A DNA stretch of 64,000 nucleotides from Isoetes taiwanensis (GCA_021234155.1 JAJEKV010000017.1:10111525-10175524), one strand, 5' to 3'; numbered from the stretch's first letter, positions 43,567 through 55,876 are shown. Made by a program: numbers and translations. Notes: generated by a model not told the origin, from the letters alone.

Positions 43567-44470
43567 AAACTTGTCAAGTCCATGAAACTCTTCACTGTTT
43601 TTAGGGTTTTAGGTGGAGCTAATTTCTTCAAAGCCTCCATTTTTCCTTGGATACTTTGATCCCTTGAGTAGATACCTCATGACCTAGCAATTAGCCTTTA
43701 GAAGAGAAATACACACTTCTTTGGATTCAAACACACTCCACCATTCTGCACAACTCCATTGTCATTGTCGGAACTCCATGTGTTTGGTTAGAGAAGTTCC
43801 CGGGCATAGATCATCCAAGAAAACTCTAAAGTTTGACATAGGCATGCTTTGAAATATTTTATCCATTGCTCTTTGAAAGGTAGCAGATGCATTCATCAAG
43901 CCAAATGGCATTTTCATCATGGCAAAAAGTACCCCAAGGGGTTATGAAAGAGGTCTTAGCTTGATCGCCTCTTTTATCTTGATTTGATTGAAACACGAAA
44001 ATCCGTCTAGAAAAGAGTATATTTCTTTCCCCTGCAGGTTGCATGTAACACTTCTTCTAGAAATGGTAATGGATAACAATCTTTAATAGTGGCCTTGTTT
44101 AGATCCCTCGTAATCTATACAAATCCTAATGCTCTTATTCTTCTTTTTCTTTGGAACAATGCAGACTGACCCGGTCGAGGATTTGTTATCTCTTTAATAA
44201 CCTCGGCTTCTTTCATCTTCAATAATTCCTCTCGATCAAGGTAAGCGGTGATGCATTTATTCTTCCGAAGTTTTTGCATTACTGGGTTTAGCATTTTCTT
44301 TTATCTTTATTTCAAATTCACGGATATCAGTCTTCACTCCTACTAATTCTCAGATAATCCCGGGCAAATACATCTTTCTAGTTCTCAAAGAAAAATTTTT
44401 AAGGAAGCCTCATCTTTGCTATCAAAAGATCTCCAAGGAAAAGTGTTCTTACCTGTCCATTTTTGTTGAT
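43567..44470 (-). pseudogene. RT palm and fingers of copy C, broken
   Basis: RT pieces are spread over three frames. RVFLDDLCPGT near 43825 is the catalytic motif (FLDD, matching YLDD in copy A). KTSFITPWGTF is near 43940, and parts of the fingers are near 44080-44300. Several indels lie in GG or CC runs. Confidence 0.7.
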
Positions 44471-44508
44471 GGTTAACTCTTTTACCTCTTTCTCCTTTTG
44501 TGCATCTA

Positions 44509-45000
44509 TCACCGAATAGGATAAAGTTGTGTTGCATCTTCTTTGTTCAATTCATCTTCATTTATAGCTCCCTCAGCCAAATAGTCAAGGAGCACGGTTC
44601 TGCAAAGTGCATCTGCTTCACAATTCTCCTCCCTAGGTATATGTTTGATCTCCCAAGCCTTGAACTTGCTTAAAAGTTGCAGTACCCTTTCTTTGAGCTC
44701 TGACATGTCTTGGTTTTTGGTCTGGTATTCTCCGGACTGTGTCGCATATCAATTGAGAATCACCAAAGATAGATACGTCAGTCAAACCTAAAGCCAAAGA
44801 TTCTTCTAAGCCAGCTATGAGTGCCTTATATTCGGCCATATTTGAAGTGATTCCTTCGTGCACTCTACCAACTTTGGATAAGAGTTTATTGGCACAGTTT
44901 CTGATCACAGCTGCAGAAGATGCTATATTCAATTTGATTGAAATTCCACCATCAAACCACAACACACCTTTATTGAGATTTGCTTCCATGCCAAGGTCAC
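44509..45000 (-). pseudogene. Archaeal-type RNase H of copy C
   Basis: The first frame gives LWFDGGISIKLN (Asp), NMAEYKALIAGLEESLALGL (Glu) and VSIFGDSQLICDTV (Asp). The next frame gives LLSKFKAWEIKHIPREENCEADALCR (last Asp). All four acidic residues are present, and the IPREENCEADAL ending is typical of archaeal/plant-type RNase H1. It lies immediately before RT, as in copy A. Confidence 0.82.
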
Positions 45001-45450
45001 CTAAACAGGTAGGTATGATTTCTATTGGTTTGCAAACAGAAACATGCATTTTTAACACACCTGGCTCATCTTCAATCAACATATCTTGTTCTATAAAGTT
45101 GTACAGATTAGCATCACCTGTTTTGTTGTATAGAGTTACAGTTCTTGCTCCATTTGAAATGGGTACCGCCCTTTGGACCGATGTGTCTAGCATCTACAGT
45201 GGATAACCATCTCCTTCCCAACAACAAGTCATATATGTCAGTCACATCACAATTATCTTCAAAAGCCACAACTATGAAACTGGCCTCAACAATTATACCT
45301 TCAATTTCTATTGGCACCTTTGTCACTAGTCCTATGGGTTTTATCTTAGCATTGGAGAATGACCTTAATATGACAGGTGATGGTTGAGTGACAGCAAGAC
45401 CACATTTCTTCATTACATCTTTGAGGCATGACATTTAGTGGAGAGCCTCC
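45001..45450 (-). pseudogene. Protease of copy C
   Basis: The active-site region near 45440 reads LLDGGSPLNVMP in the neighbouring frame: DGG as in copy A, with Ser in the next position. Further blocks are PVILRSFSNAKI and DIYDLLLGRRWLSTVDAR. The frame is broken between them. Confidence 0.75.
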
Positions 45451-45558
45451 ATCTAGCAAGACCCTAGATAAATGCAAGTTACCTAAACTAGCTGAGCAAG
45501 TGAAGGCACACGGATCTTTTTCTTCTTGGGTTAATATAACCTTTCTGTCTCATGCACA

Positions 45559-46939
45559 TCAAACAAATGAAATTTGTTCAACATTATTAGACCTCAATAT
45601 TTTCTCTCTATAGCTAGGTGCAATCCTGAGAAGCGTGAGGAGATCTATGCTTACTTTAGAACTTTTTAGGATCATATCTAGCTCATCTAACTCTTTGTCC
45701 TTTTTATTAAACTTCTCAAAAGGAGGTGGAGCTATCACCGAACTTCTTTGTTGACAGTGAATGTTCGTGCTCATACCTTTATGCTGCAGGTGTTCCACTT
45801 TCCACCATTTTTCTTGTTTGCACCACCATGATCTCTTCCACGCTCCTCATATTCCTCTACAAACCTAATGCAGATGTTCCTCCAATTTCTTGCCTTTGTC
45901 CCGCTTGTCAAAGTATTCTTTAACAAAACATTTGTCCTCAAGATGACCTATTTCCTTGCGTAAATTGCACACAGGCAGATCTTTCCAAAATGACCTTTCT
46001 TACCACATTTCAAGCATGCCCTGTAATAGCAAATATCAGAAGGATGAGTATCTTTGAAACAATGTGCACAAGGAGGATAAGTTTTTTTGTTTGTTCTTCA
46101 ACTCCAAAAGTTGTTTGGTCAGCTCTCGCAATGGTCTCGGACATTTTGGCCATCTCACTCTTGGATTCACCGATTTTAGGTGTAGCTTCTTCATCTTTGG
46201 ATTTTCTTCTTTCTTTTTTTTGCATTTGCATATACAGGCACATGCTCGTACTCTCGCTCATAATCTGGATAAAAGGGTCCCAAGACAATGGTTTACATGA
46301 TTATCGGTAAAAAGACATATCATTAGAGATTTTGGTTGCCTTCTCAAAAGCCTTGTGTATGGTATCAAAACCTTCCGATTTTGAATCTTTAGCATCTTTT
46401 CTGTGCACCTTAGGCCTTGGTGACAGTCCTTTAATGAAAGCAGCCACGAAATAGAGTGTGGGAGTAGGTACCTGACTCTTTTGGCATTTTCTCAAGTATG
46501 CACTAAACCTTTCCACATAGTGGTTGATACTTTCACCTGCCCTTATGCAAAAAGTTTGTAGCTCATTTGCTAACTCTTGAGGGGCAGATAGTTTGCCAAA
46601 CCTAGCCAAAATTGCTGCACAAGACTCTCATATGTATCAGTACCCATAAGCGAGGTCACATGCTCACACCAAGCATATGCCTCATCAGATTTCATGCATC
46701 TCTTAAACTCAGAGAATCTACACCCCTTTTACAACCATAATCTCTATAATATTCATCAAATACTTTGGAAAATGGTTAGCATTCATAGTTGGTTCAAATA
46801 TGGGTGGAGTAATGGGCAAACTTAGCTCAAAATACTGTGGGATTGCACAATTTGGCTGCACCACAGTTGCAACAGGTACTCCTTGTGGTTCCAATGATTC
46901 TGGGGCTTCTTGTTGTTCATTTCTTCCTCTAGGAGCCAT
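45559..46939 (-). pseudogene. Gag of copy C
   Basis: The start is likely ATG 46939 (MAPRGRNEQQ). The core NANHF...YLMNIIEI is near 46760, FGKLSAPQELANELQTF at 46580, and YFVAAFIKGLSPRPKVHRK at 46440. Knuckles are scattered between 45900 and 46080 in broken frames. 45559-45798 is the linker (KDKELDELDMILKSSKVSIDLLTLLRIAPSYRE), closely matching copy A near 3480-3590. The leader 46940-47090 has no gene. Confidence 0.78.
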
Positions 46940-47090
46940 GAGTTCTTCGAAAACCAGGTGGAAATCTCGGTAGGACCTCCAAAATGTTGATGGCAAACCT
47001 GGCTAAACCACCAACCTCAGGTCAAAGAAGTAATAATCTTGGTCTAGGATCTCCAGATCACTTGAGGTGATCACTCTGTGCTGGAATATC

Positions 47091-49411
47091 TGTGTTTAGC
47101 CCTCCAGAAAACAAGATTTCACTAGTTTCCCTAAAGCCAAAAAAGCTAGTCTTGTTCTAACAGGCACAGAAACCAATGCACTCGACATTTTGAACCCAAG
47201 TAAGCATAGCATGATACAATGATATGTGAAAAAAGTGTTGTAGAAAGTCTATGCAAAGAATCTCCACAGTTGGTGAGGAATATTGATTCTTGACTTAGTC
47301 AGAAAGTAGTCAATGGACTGGACAGTGCACTAAATTTTGCCAAATGAAAATGATGATGAATTTTTGATGCAACTAAATTCTGACAGTGAACACGGGACCT
47401 GCACAATAAGTGCATGCTATTTTTAAGGTCAAAAATTCAGTGTGTGATTTAAAAACATGTCTAAGCATCTAATATCTATAGAAAGAATGAGACAGACTTT
47501 GAAACATTAAGAGATTGATCTTTCCCCCTTTTTTTTTTACTTTTTTAACTTTTCTTTTCCCAAACGATTGTACTAAATGCAACTAGAGCCTCGGATGCAA
47601 CCAGATACAGATATGTAGTTTTTTCTTTTTATTTTTCAAGTTAATTCAGATGCAAATGCTACAAATGATATTTTCCAAGGTCAGATTTTCATTCAACTGG
47701 AATCAGAGTCATCACATTTGATATCATGTTAATGATCAAGATGATCAATTAACGGACATCTCTAAAACACACAAATCATGAATTTTTGGATACAAATTGA
47801 TCGTAATATGCCTCGGGGTACTGATTTCTTAAGGCGGGAGGATCTCTCAAAGATCAATTCGACTTCACTCTTGAGGTACTGCCGTCTTGAATCGCGCAAG
47901 AAAAGCCCACAATTTTTTTCTTGTCGAACAAAACCCCTTTTAAAATCTCATTTCCGGCGGATCTTGGCAAATTCAGAGTCTTGGCTATGATTTTGGTCGG
48001 TTTAGGTGTTTCTTTGTGTGCAGCAGAGGACAAAATAGTCACCAATGCAATGATTGCTCGATTCGATCGAAGAAAAACGGTGTTCTTGGCAAGTTAAATT
48101 TTAGGGTTTGGAGTTTTTCTGGGAACAATTATCCCACAGGCCTGAATGAAAAAATGGGCCAAGGTATAAATACAGATCCATTTCTCTGTTTACTGATTAC
48201 GTGGTCTCCTCCCACGCCAAGCTCGGCTCGTGTTTCGACTTGGCATGCCAGGGGGGACGCCACTTGGCAGAGGATGAGAGGGTAGATAGATGGGGGTAGA
48301 TGTAGGTAGGTTTTACCATTTTTAAATGAGGCACGTTTCCCAAGGAAGTCATTTAGAAGGTCAATATAAACTCTTTTTTCAAAATGTTTGTGCCACGTGG
48401 CATGATTTCATGAGGGCTACCGGTGGTATCATCAAATTTTCAAATGCAATACTTTGATTTTTTTTGTGGGAAAAATAAATGGAGTGAGTAGGCATGGGAC
48501 TTGGTGAGGTGGCAAAAAATGATGATGATGTGGCACTTAAGGGTTGGTAACCATCTTTTCCCTTAGTCAAAATGATTTTTGGCAATAGGTTTAGAATGAG
48601 GTGGCAAGGAGGAAGAACAAGGCTAATAGGCTCATTTTCCAAGCATTTCAATCTTATGGTTGACCAACTTTTTGGGTTTGGTCAAAACTTGCCTAGTCAT
48701 CATTTGATGATGTAAGGTGATGTGATGATGTAGAATGATGTAATGATGTTGAGTGATGTAATGGTGTGGAGTGATGTGATGATGTGGACACTTGTTGCTT
48801 AGGTGGCAACTTGGTGGATGACATATGGAAGTGGCAATTGATGAGTGGACCAAAGTGGCTTTGTAAGTGATGACATGTGTATCTAGTCATCATGCCATGT
48901 CACTTAGAGGTGGTGACTAGGCAAACTCGTGTTTAGCTTTTCCTTCCCTTTTTTGTATTTTGGCTAGCATGCTTTTTGGCTTTAGCCACTTGGTGTGAAG
49001 TGTGTGATAATGGAATGGTGTGATGAAAAATGATGATATAAAACTTGATGCTTAGGCAATCTTTTTGGTGTAACAACTTTTTGAAAATGTGCCTTAGGTA
49101 GTGGTAGGTCAACTATGGAACAAAAGGCTATGTGTGAGATGCATAATGGTATAGGGTGATGGTATGTTGGAAATGAGGTAGATGTGAGGGAGTGGAATAG
49201 AAATGACAACATGAAGGAGAAAAGATACCACTTCATAGCTTGCAAACTTCATAGGGGTCTTCCAAACTTCTAGATGCTTAGATCCTCTCAATGTGTGACC
49301 TTGATTCCAGTTCAATGTCTTCACTTGGTTCTTCAACATAGTGTCTTCCTTTTTCCTGCAACATGAATAAGATTTGATGGCACCTTGCCATGTTGCCATA
49401 GCAGGGCAACA
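47091..49411 (-). repeat. 5' LTR of family-1 copy C
   Basis: It is collinear with 38297-40603. The outer end (GGGCAACA, 49404-49411) is joined directly to a Copia gag fragment. The outer 5-base flanks of the two LTRs (ATATC on the left, AATCT on the right) do not match, so the present pair is not a simple insertion. Confidence 0.8.
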
Positions 49412-49648
49412 AATCTATTGCATGATGATTTGTTTTACCACAATGAGGGCATGGAGGAGATGCAACATGTAGCCGACGAAACATACGACCACGACTTCTA
49501 CTTCGGTCAACATTGGAGAGACGTCTATCAGTAGCAACATTGGTTGTATCTAATGGTTCTTCGCGGTCTTTAACCCGTTGGGAGTGCGCAACTAAAGATA
49601 GCATATACTATCAAAATTAGGATTGTCGTTTACAGCTAGAACAGGTAG
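49412..49648 (-). pseudogene. Copia gag knuckle fragment, copy 2
   Basis: Nearly identical to 51483-51712; the minus strand reads LVAHSQRVKDREEPLDTTNV, then CPHCGKTNHHAIDL at the LTR junction. The first knuckle loses its final Cys to LTR sequence. Confidence 0.8.
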
Positions 49649-50126
49649 AAAAGATGTGAAACTTTAGTTGAGGTTGAGCGTGACCATTGAGAATGGCCAA
49701 GGCCTCAAATTCTTCCATGTGAGCTTGAGCACTTTGATCCAGAGGTTTGCCTTTAGTGTTGCCAAAAGTAGAATATGTCAGCTTCAAATTGTGATTAGGA
49801 GATGAAGGCTGAACTGGCGCATAGACAGGTGGAACATATGCAGGAAGATAGCCTGATTGAACAGCCGTGGGCTGAGAACAAGGTGGTGGTGGAACAGAAA
49901 AACCCGGAGGGCCAGAGAAAGGAACGTCCTGTAGTGAAGGACAACCATGGGAGCCCTCCTCATTAGGCTTGAGATCAGTGAGTTGGTAGACAAGAAGAGC
50001 ATTCTGAAAAGATGGGGAAGTCTGAAATTCATGAACATGGGGAGGGCCAAAAGAAACTTGGGGGTAGCCCATCCCGGCCGGAGGAGAAGAAGGTTGTGAA
50101 GGCAGAGGGATGTGGCGAGCAGACAT
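49617..50126 (-). pseudogene. Proline-rich ORF upstream of the Copia gag fragment
   Basis: 169 residues start MSARHIPLPSQPSSPPAGM and contain FSGPPGFSVPPPPCSQP and HMEEFEALAILNGHAQPQL. I do not recognise it. It lies in line with the gag fragment 49412-49648 and could be the N-terminus of that Copia gag or a captured exon. The sequence is not shared with the other Copia copy (51871-52146). Confidence 0.35.
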
Positions 50127-50244
50127 GTTGGAAAGAAAAAAGGAAAGATCAGACCCGGCAACGGCGACAGTGTTTGGGGTCTGGGTTCGAGAACTCCTGC
50201 AAGACAGCCCTCTGTGAGGACCCTTGGATCAAACAGGAGAATGG

Positions 50245-50412
50245 CAGGAATGGCTTGGCTAATGATAAGAAGCCACCTTCTTGTGCTATTAAGGCCAAGA
50301 AGGATAACAAGATGCCCCAGGTCATGGATACCAATTGGCTGAGAGTGGTAGCTAAAAAAAAGACATTTAATGGCCCCGAAAGCTTCCTAACAACCCATCT
50401 CGACCATCCATC
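50245..50412 (+). repeat. Second copy of the 3' part of the 37305-38305 gene
   Basis: 168 bp are nearly identical to 38128-38290 (NGLANDKKPPSCAIKAKKDN to LTTHLDHP). After the shared part the frame continues into SIYRISHLLFQYVEFL and stops. The two copies lie on the outer sides of copy C and the Copia fragment, 12 kb apart in the same orientation. Confidence 0.8.
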
Positions 50413-50487
50413 CATTTATAGGATTTCCCATCTTTTATTCCAATATGTTGAATTTTTGTAATGAGGATGACCCAAACTCCGCCCCCA

Positions 50488-51064
50488 TTAGCCCCACAAA
50501 TCAAGTTGTCTCTCTCTCTCTAGAATTGATAATCTCAGGTATTTATTAAAGAGAAGCAAGTATGCTGCAAGGGGGATTTCCTTTACTATTATTTTTCCTA
50601 CAAGAAATTTTTCACGGCAGCCAGCATATCGTGTGTAATCATCAATGAATAACAAAAAATAAGACCCCCCCAAAGATAAAGGGAAAGGACCATAGACATC
50701 AGAATATACCAACTCAAGAATTTGGGTAGCACGAATAGCGAAGTGTCGAACGGATTGGCAGTGTTGCTTACCTAGGGCACATGACTTACAAAATCACAAT
50801 TTTGGCACAACTCTATAAGTGCAGACCGTGTATAGTGGCTAGACGGTCTATTTCTTGAAGTTTTTGAAAATATGAATGTGCAAAAAGAGAGTGCCACAGA
50901 GTACTGTCAGGGGTACTAGAAGTTTTAATAGCATATGCAAAATTATTATCTATAGAAAGTTCCCATATATCATTATGCATGTGCGCTACAGTAAGAAGCT
51001 TTTCATTCTGTTTTATCCTGCACTATTCAAGAATGAATGTGACCTTAAGACCAAGATCTACAAG
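50488..51064 (-). pseudogene. Copia integrase fragment
   Basis: 50488-50712 begins VYSDVYGPFPLSLGGSYFLLFIDDYTRY, the first-Asp region of a Copia integrase core, and then decays. Further toward 51064 lies the decayed GAG-pre-integrase zinc region (SHSLHFHIFK, CHSCALGK-like pieces). RT and RNase H of this element are missing. Confidence 0.7.
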
Positions 51065-51469
51065 TCATGCCATAGAAATAAGGTTCTTAGCTAAACCTGG
51101 CATGTACAAAACCCCCGGCAGTTCCCGAGTTCCTGCAGTAGTATAAAGAACAATATTGCCAATACCAATAACTTGTTGTGTATCATGATCAGTCATGTAA
51201 ATAAACTTTTTGACAGTCAAAGCACGATAGCTTTGTAACCACTGAATAGAACTAACCATATGAGCAGTAGCACCCGAATCAATAAGAAAATTAGGAAAAT
51301 CAGAAACATGAAACACTTGGGCATAATCTATCATGGCACAACTACCATGCTCCAGGAGAGTAATGGCTGTAACATGCTTCATAAGTTTTTTTGTGACATT
51401 TTTCCTCAATATGACTAGTCCTATGACAATAATGGCATCTATCACGACTAGATCTAGCATCATGTTCAT
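51065..51469 (-). pseudogene. Copia aspartic protease
   Basis: FLIDSGATAHMVSS is the active site with the canonical Asp-Ser-Gly of Copia proteases. VYTTAGTRELPGVLYMPGLAKNLIS is the conserved C-terminal block. It follows the gag knuckles after one frameshift. Confidence 0.85.
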
Positions 51470-51482
51470 ATTTATGAAAACA

Positions 51483-51712
51483 ATCTATTGCATGATGATT
51501 TGTTTTACCACAATGAGGGCATGGAGGAGATGCAACATGTAGCCGACGAAACATACGACCACGACTTCTACTTCGGTCAACATTGGAGAGACGTCTATCA
51601 GTAGCAACATTGGTTGTATCTAATGGTTCTTCGCGGTCTTTAATCCGTTGGGAGTGCGCAACTAAAGATAGCATATACTATCAAAATTAGGATTGTCTTT
51701 TACAGCTAGAAC
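51483..51712 (-). pseudogene. Copia gag knuckle region, copy 1
   Basis: It encodes LVAHSQRIKDREEPL and CPHCGKTNHHAIDC. A second knuckle, CHYCHRTSHIEEKC, lies just downstream at about 51410. Its partner is 49412-49648. Confidence 0.82.
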
Positions 51713-51870
51713 AACCACAATTATTTCAAATTCAATTGGCATGGACCTCAACAACATAGTAGGTAATCTATTGGATGGAACAGGTTCACCAGTTGTTGGC
51801 ATCTGTTCTACTTAAACTTATCAATATGGTCTTGTAAAGGCTCAGAGATTTTATGCATCTAGTTGATGAC

Positions 51871-52146
51871 TTATATATATGCGCTCATTTTCAAGATATG
51901 TGCCCACATATTATGACTACTAACATATGAGTTAACATCCATAATTAACGTATATTTTAAATACGATAAAATATATCGTTTTATCGCAGTGTTCTTTTTA
52001 TCCCAGACCTGAGTATCTGCGATCCACTTATCATATACTGCTCCTGTTGTGATTTTGGCACCACCAGCATCCACCGGTTGCTCTAGATGAAGGCAAGAAT
52101 CTTGCACAATACTAAGCAAACCATCACCGTCAAGAAGTAAAGTCAT
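51871..52146 (-). pseudogene. Copia gag N-terminal region
   Basis: MTLLLDGDGLLSIVQD starts at 52146; it continues YDKWIADTQVWDKKNTAIKRY and LSYLKYTLIMDVNSYVSSHNMWAHI, the usual Copia gag (UBN2-type) pattern. Eight bases before its ATG the plus-strand RT fragment begins. Confidence 0.75.
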
Positions 52147-52153
52147 CTTAATC

Positions 52154-52975
52154 GTGCATAGATTACAGGCAGCTAAACAAGCACACCATCAAAAATAAGT
52201 ATGCACTCCCGAGATCGGACGACCTGATGGATCAGCTCCAAGGCGCAAAGATTTTCTCCAAGATAGACCTGAGGTCAGGGTACCATCAGATCAGGATTAA
52301 AGAAGAAGACGTCCACAAAACAGCGTTCAGGACCAGGTATGGGTATTACGAGTTCACCGTAATGCCCGTTTGGCTTGTCAAACGCCCCAGCAACGTTCAT
52401 GAGGCTTATGAACGACATCTTCAGGGAGTTTTTGGATACTTTTGTTATAGTATTCTTTGATGATATTCTAGTGTACAGCAAATCCCTGGAAGAACACGTA
52501 CAACACCTCAGGAAAGTGCTCGAGAAGCTAAGAAGGCACCAGTTGTACGCTAAGTTGTCGAAGTGCCACTTCGCAACGGAGAGGGTAGAGTATCTGGGGC
52601 ACGTGATCTCAGCGGAAGGAATTTCGACGGATCCTGCCAAGATCGAAGCAGTCATACATTGGCCGGCGCCGAAAAACATCCATGAGGTCAGAAGCTTTCT
52701 CGGCCTAGCAGGGTATTATAGGAAGTTCATGAAGAACTTTGCAAAAATAGCGGCCCCGCTAACGGATTTGACGAGGGCGGAAAAAGTAAAGGATTGGGCA
52801 GATCACTGGCAGAAGAAAGCCCAAGCAGGATTCGAGATGTTGAAGGAAGCTTTGACAACCGCCCACGTCCTGACCCTGCCAGACCCCGAGAAGGACAAGC
52901 TTGTGGCGACGGATACAAGTAAAATTGCCACAGGTGCAGTACTGATGCAGGAGGAAAGTCGGTTCCATAAAAAAT
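52154..52975 (+). pseudogene. Chromovirus reverse transcriptase fragment
   Basis: It starts abruptly at CIDYRQLNK, then [13 protein letters not shown], a one-base deletion within the [10 protein letters not shown] motif (about 52370), the catalytic [26 protein letters not shown] and [17 protein letters not shown] of RNase H, where it ends. It is very similar to 10758-12191 of the H3-encoding element. No gag or integrase is attached. Confidence 0.88.
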
Positions 52976-52999
52976 TGACACCGTCCTTTGGCCAGTAGG

Positions 53000-53639
53000 A
53001 TTCCATTGATCACAACATTAGACAATGTTGTTGCCATGCTTGTTCTTTCCTGTGAAGAATGGCAGAAGATGATTAGATCAAAAAATTATATATGATTTCA
53101 ACTTTAAAGCATGAAGAATAATCAGGCATATAGGGTCAACTCTCCATTGCTTAAAAGAATGTTCACGCAAAATGCAATATATGAAAGCATGGGGGCATCA
53201 CCCCATTGCTTTGATGAAAATAAAATTTGTATTAACATATGGGGAAGAAGCCCAAGAAGTGTCAAAAAGTAGCCATCCGGAACATACTTAATTCCATGTG
53301 TATCAAGATCTGAATACGAATCATGAGCAATATATTAGCCAGATTTATTAGCCATTGCTTTCATGAATAAAGATAAATTAGCATGTGGGAATGTTACTCC
53401 AATGCGTTTCATGAGCAATATAATAGCTTTATTAGCCATTGCTTTCATGAATAAATAGAATAGCAATATATTAGCTTCATGGGATGAATGACACCTCCGT
53501 GCCCTTCACCCAGACACTTGGCCATCACAAGTGGTCCGAGTCAGATGGAGGGCCTTTTCGTGGTGATTGAGTTGCCATGGGAGGGGAATTTCCCATATTT
53601 ATACGATGGGAGCATCGTATAGGTTCGGGGAGCGTCACA
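53000..53639 (+). repeat. LTR end region (probable) with internal repeats
   Basis: It ends GGGGAGCGTCACA directly before a primer site at 53641, so it is the right end of a plus-strand LTR. AGCAATATATTAGC and TTAGCCATTGCTTTCATGAATAAA occur two or more times (53318-53475). The left LTR border is not visible. Confidence 0.5.
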
Positions 53640-54677
53640 ATGGTATCAGAGCCATGATCTCGGTAGACCGAATCATAGCACTGGCCATGCCCTATTTAGT
53701 TATTCGAGTAGTTCATAAGGAGAGCTAATGTAGGAAAAACTTTTCTAACTTCCTAGATAATAATCCCAAGTAGCCTAGATGTGTGAAAGATGAGCCACTT
53801 AGGAGGAGACATGTAGGAGGAAAATGTGAGGCCATGTTGAGTTTTTAGTGAAAGAGGCCACTTGCTCTCGGAGGCCATAACTTTTGAGAGATGGAGGCGA
53901 TTTTTGCATCTTTGCATAGAGGACACTTGAATTAGCTAAGACCCCCTAAAAGCCCCATCAGGAGATGCAATAGATAAAAGATTTTTAGGATCTTTCTTAA
54001 AGTTGCACTCCTCTCCTTTTATCGCTTTAAAATTTGATTTTAAACCCAAAGAAACTCCAGGAGCGCAACTTTATATGCGTGCGTATACAAATGCCGTATA
54101 AAAATTTTTATACTTAAGAAAAAGAATTAAAATTTAAGTTGGGCGTCTCTTTTTCGTCACTTTCCTTTTTCGTGTGCATTGGGAGCTCCTGATCGCCATA
54201 GCCGCCGAACCTCTGAGTTGATCGCCATTGCACCTTCGCCATATATAGTTGATCCCGTTGTGCCATCGCCAACCCATCGCCTAAGCTTGGGGTTGCCTGC
54301 ATTTTTTCAATGAATATAGTCGTTTCTCGCTTTACTTATCCATTAGCAACTCTATTTTCTATTTAAAATAGAAGACTCCTGCCTAGCAACTGTCTTTCCC
54401 TAAACCAACGCTGTGGTGGCAACAAATCCATCTGACTTGTGCAATCATGGGGAGGTGGGAACACCCTAAGGGTTCTTATTGTCATTGGAAAATGGTTCCC
54501 GCGACCATTCGAACTTTGACGATAAGTGAAAAGGAAACCCCTCTGAGCGAGATAACCACTTCTAAGTTGGATCCTAATCCATTATCACCTCTGATATTCT
54601 TTAGGCGAAGGCAATAATGTTAAGTTATCAACATTGGGGCGATTTCCTTTCACCCCGCCATGACTTAATCTACACTA
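53611..54677 (+). repeat. LTR-end, primer site and leader segment, copy 1
   Basis: It contains the last ~29 bases of an LTR, TGGTATCAGAGCC (53641) and ~1 kb of leader. It is about 98% like 56068-57307 except that copy 2 has ~175 extra bases (56758-56936). No long ORF is present; 54114-54302 is not supported. Confidence 0.85.
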
Positions 54678-55876
54678 AGTTCATGTGCTTCATATTATCC
54701 ATTACTGGGATTAAATATAATTCAAAGAGAGGATCATAACTAATGCTATTTTTCATAGTCGTAAGCATTGACTCGTTTCACTTTCTAGGAAAGCGAATTT
54801 TATTGCCCTAGCCAGCTAAGGACTGCCATGCAGTACCCCTCTAGAAGATGGATCTGGATTTTATTCCATCACCCTCCAATACTTCCTCTCACCTAGATTA
54901 CGATACATATTCTATGAGACATAGTGACTGCTTGTGTCGAACCCCCCGGCAATGTCAAGACTTTGCTTCAAATTATCTAAAATGTAAACTTTGGTACAAT
55001 TTTTATGCCAAACTTCACCGCCTATATGGCATTCATTATATGGCTGCACCACACCCTTGCCAAATTGATGGTGGCCAACCCTCTTTTGGAGTTGTTCTAT
55101 CGTAGCAGTCTGATGGTATGCAACCATTGTTGACTAGTCACTGCCTTGTAGGATACCTAGATTTGGTTGGGGCAAAGTGTTTCCAACCATTACTTTAGTG
55201 CCTTAGAGTCCTTAAGTTCCATAAATAAGCTTACATATCCCAAGGGATTATATGGATATCCCAAAGGTTAGTACCACTCAAGGGCCTTTCAAGAGAAGCC
55301 CCCTCTTTTGAAAAGGTTCTTTGTGAAGTTATTGTTCGCCATGTTGTTCCTAAAATTGAAAATTTCTCCCCCTTGAGCCACATATTAGATTTTTGAAAGG
55401 CTTTCAAGCCTCTGCTACCTAGGGAACCGACACAATACTATTCGATTGGGTTTCATCAATTGCAGGGCCAAAATCTATTCCCGCCTGCTAGTACAGAGCA
55501 CCTCTCAAATTATGCAACTCATCCGAACGTTGTGAAGGTAACTTCCCAAATCGGCAGCCTAAACATAACGAATAGTGGTCCTTCATTCCTTTTTTCTTCT
55601 TTAGTATGTTCTCTATGCCTATGGTCGATCCCCTTTACCCCGGCCCTTGTATGGTGTTGCTTATTAATTCCAGCATTACTCATCAGCTGTACACTTGATA
55701 CATCATATATAAATTCTTATTCTGTAGGGACATCAAACAATTTCATCCTTCAATTATTCTTTGTCTTCTAAGCACCTGTTATATGATTATGATATAACAA
55801 CCTATGTTCTAAGGTTGCTTTCAAATTCCCCTATGTCTTTTCGTCGCATCTCATTAGAGGTTATGATTTAGCGTCG
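54678..55876. other. Unassigned sequence, target of the LINE insertion
   Basis: No motif was recognised. Open frames at 54848-55105 and 55460-55771 have no features; the latter has a hydrophobic stretch that may be chance. Confidence 0.35.

Larger units (their letters stand above)
41656..46939 (-). mobile_element. Ty3/gypsy family 1, copy C, internal region (decayed)
   Basis: Same domain order as copy A: gag, knuckles, protease, archaeal-type RNase H, RT, degenerate Ty3 RNase H, integrase. It lies between two ~2.3 kb LTRs. More than ten frame breaks are present. Agreement with copy A in order confirms that the RNase H placement is a family property and not a rearrangement of one copy. Confidence 0.9.
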
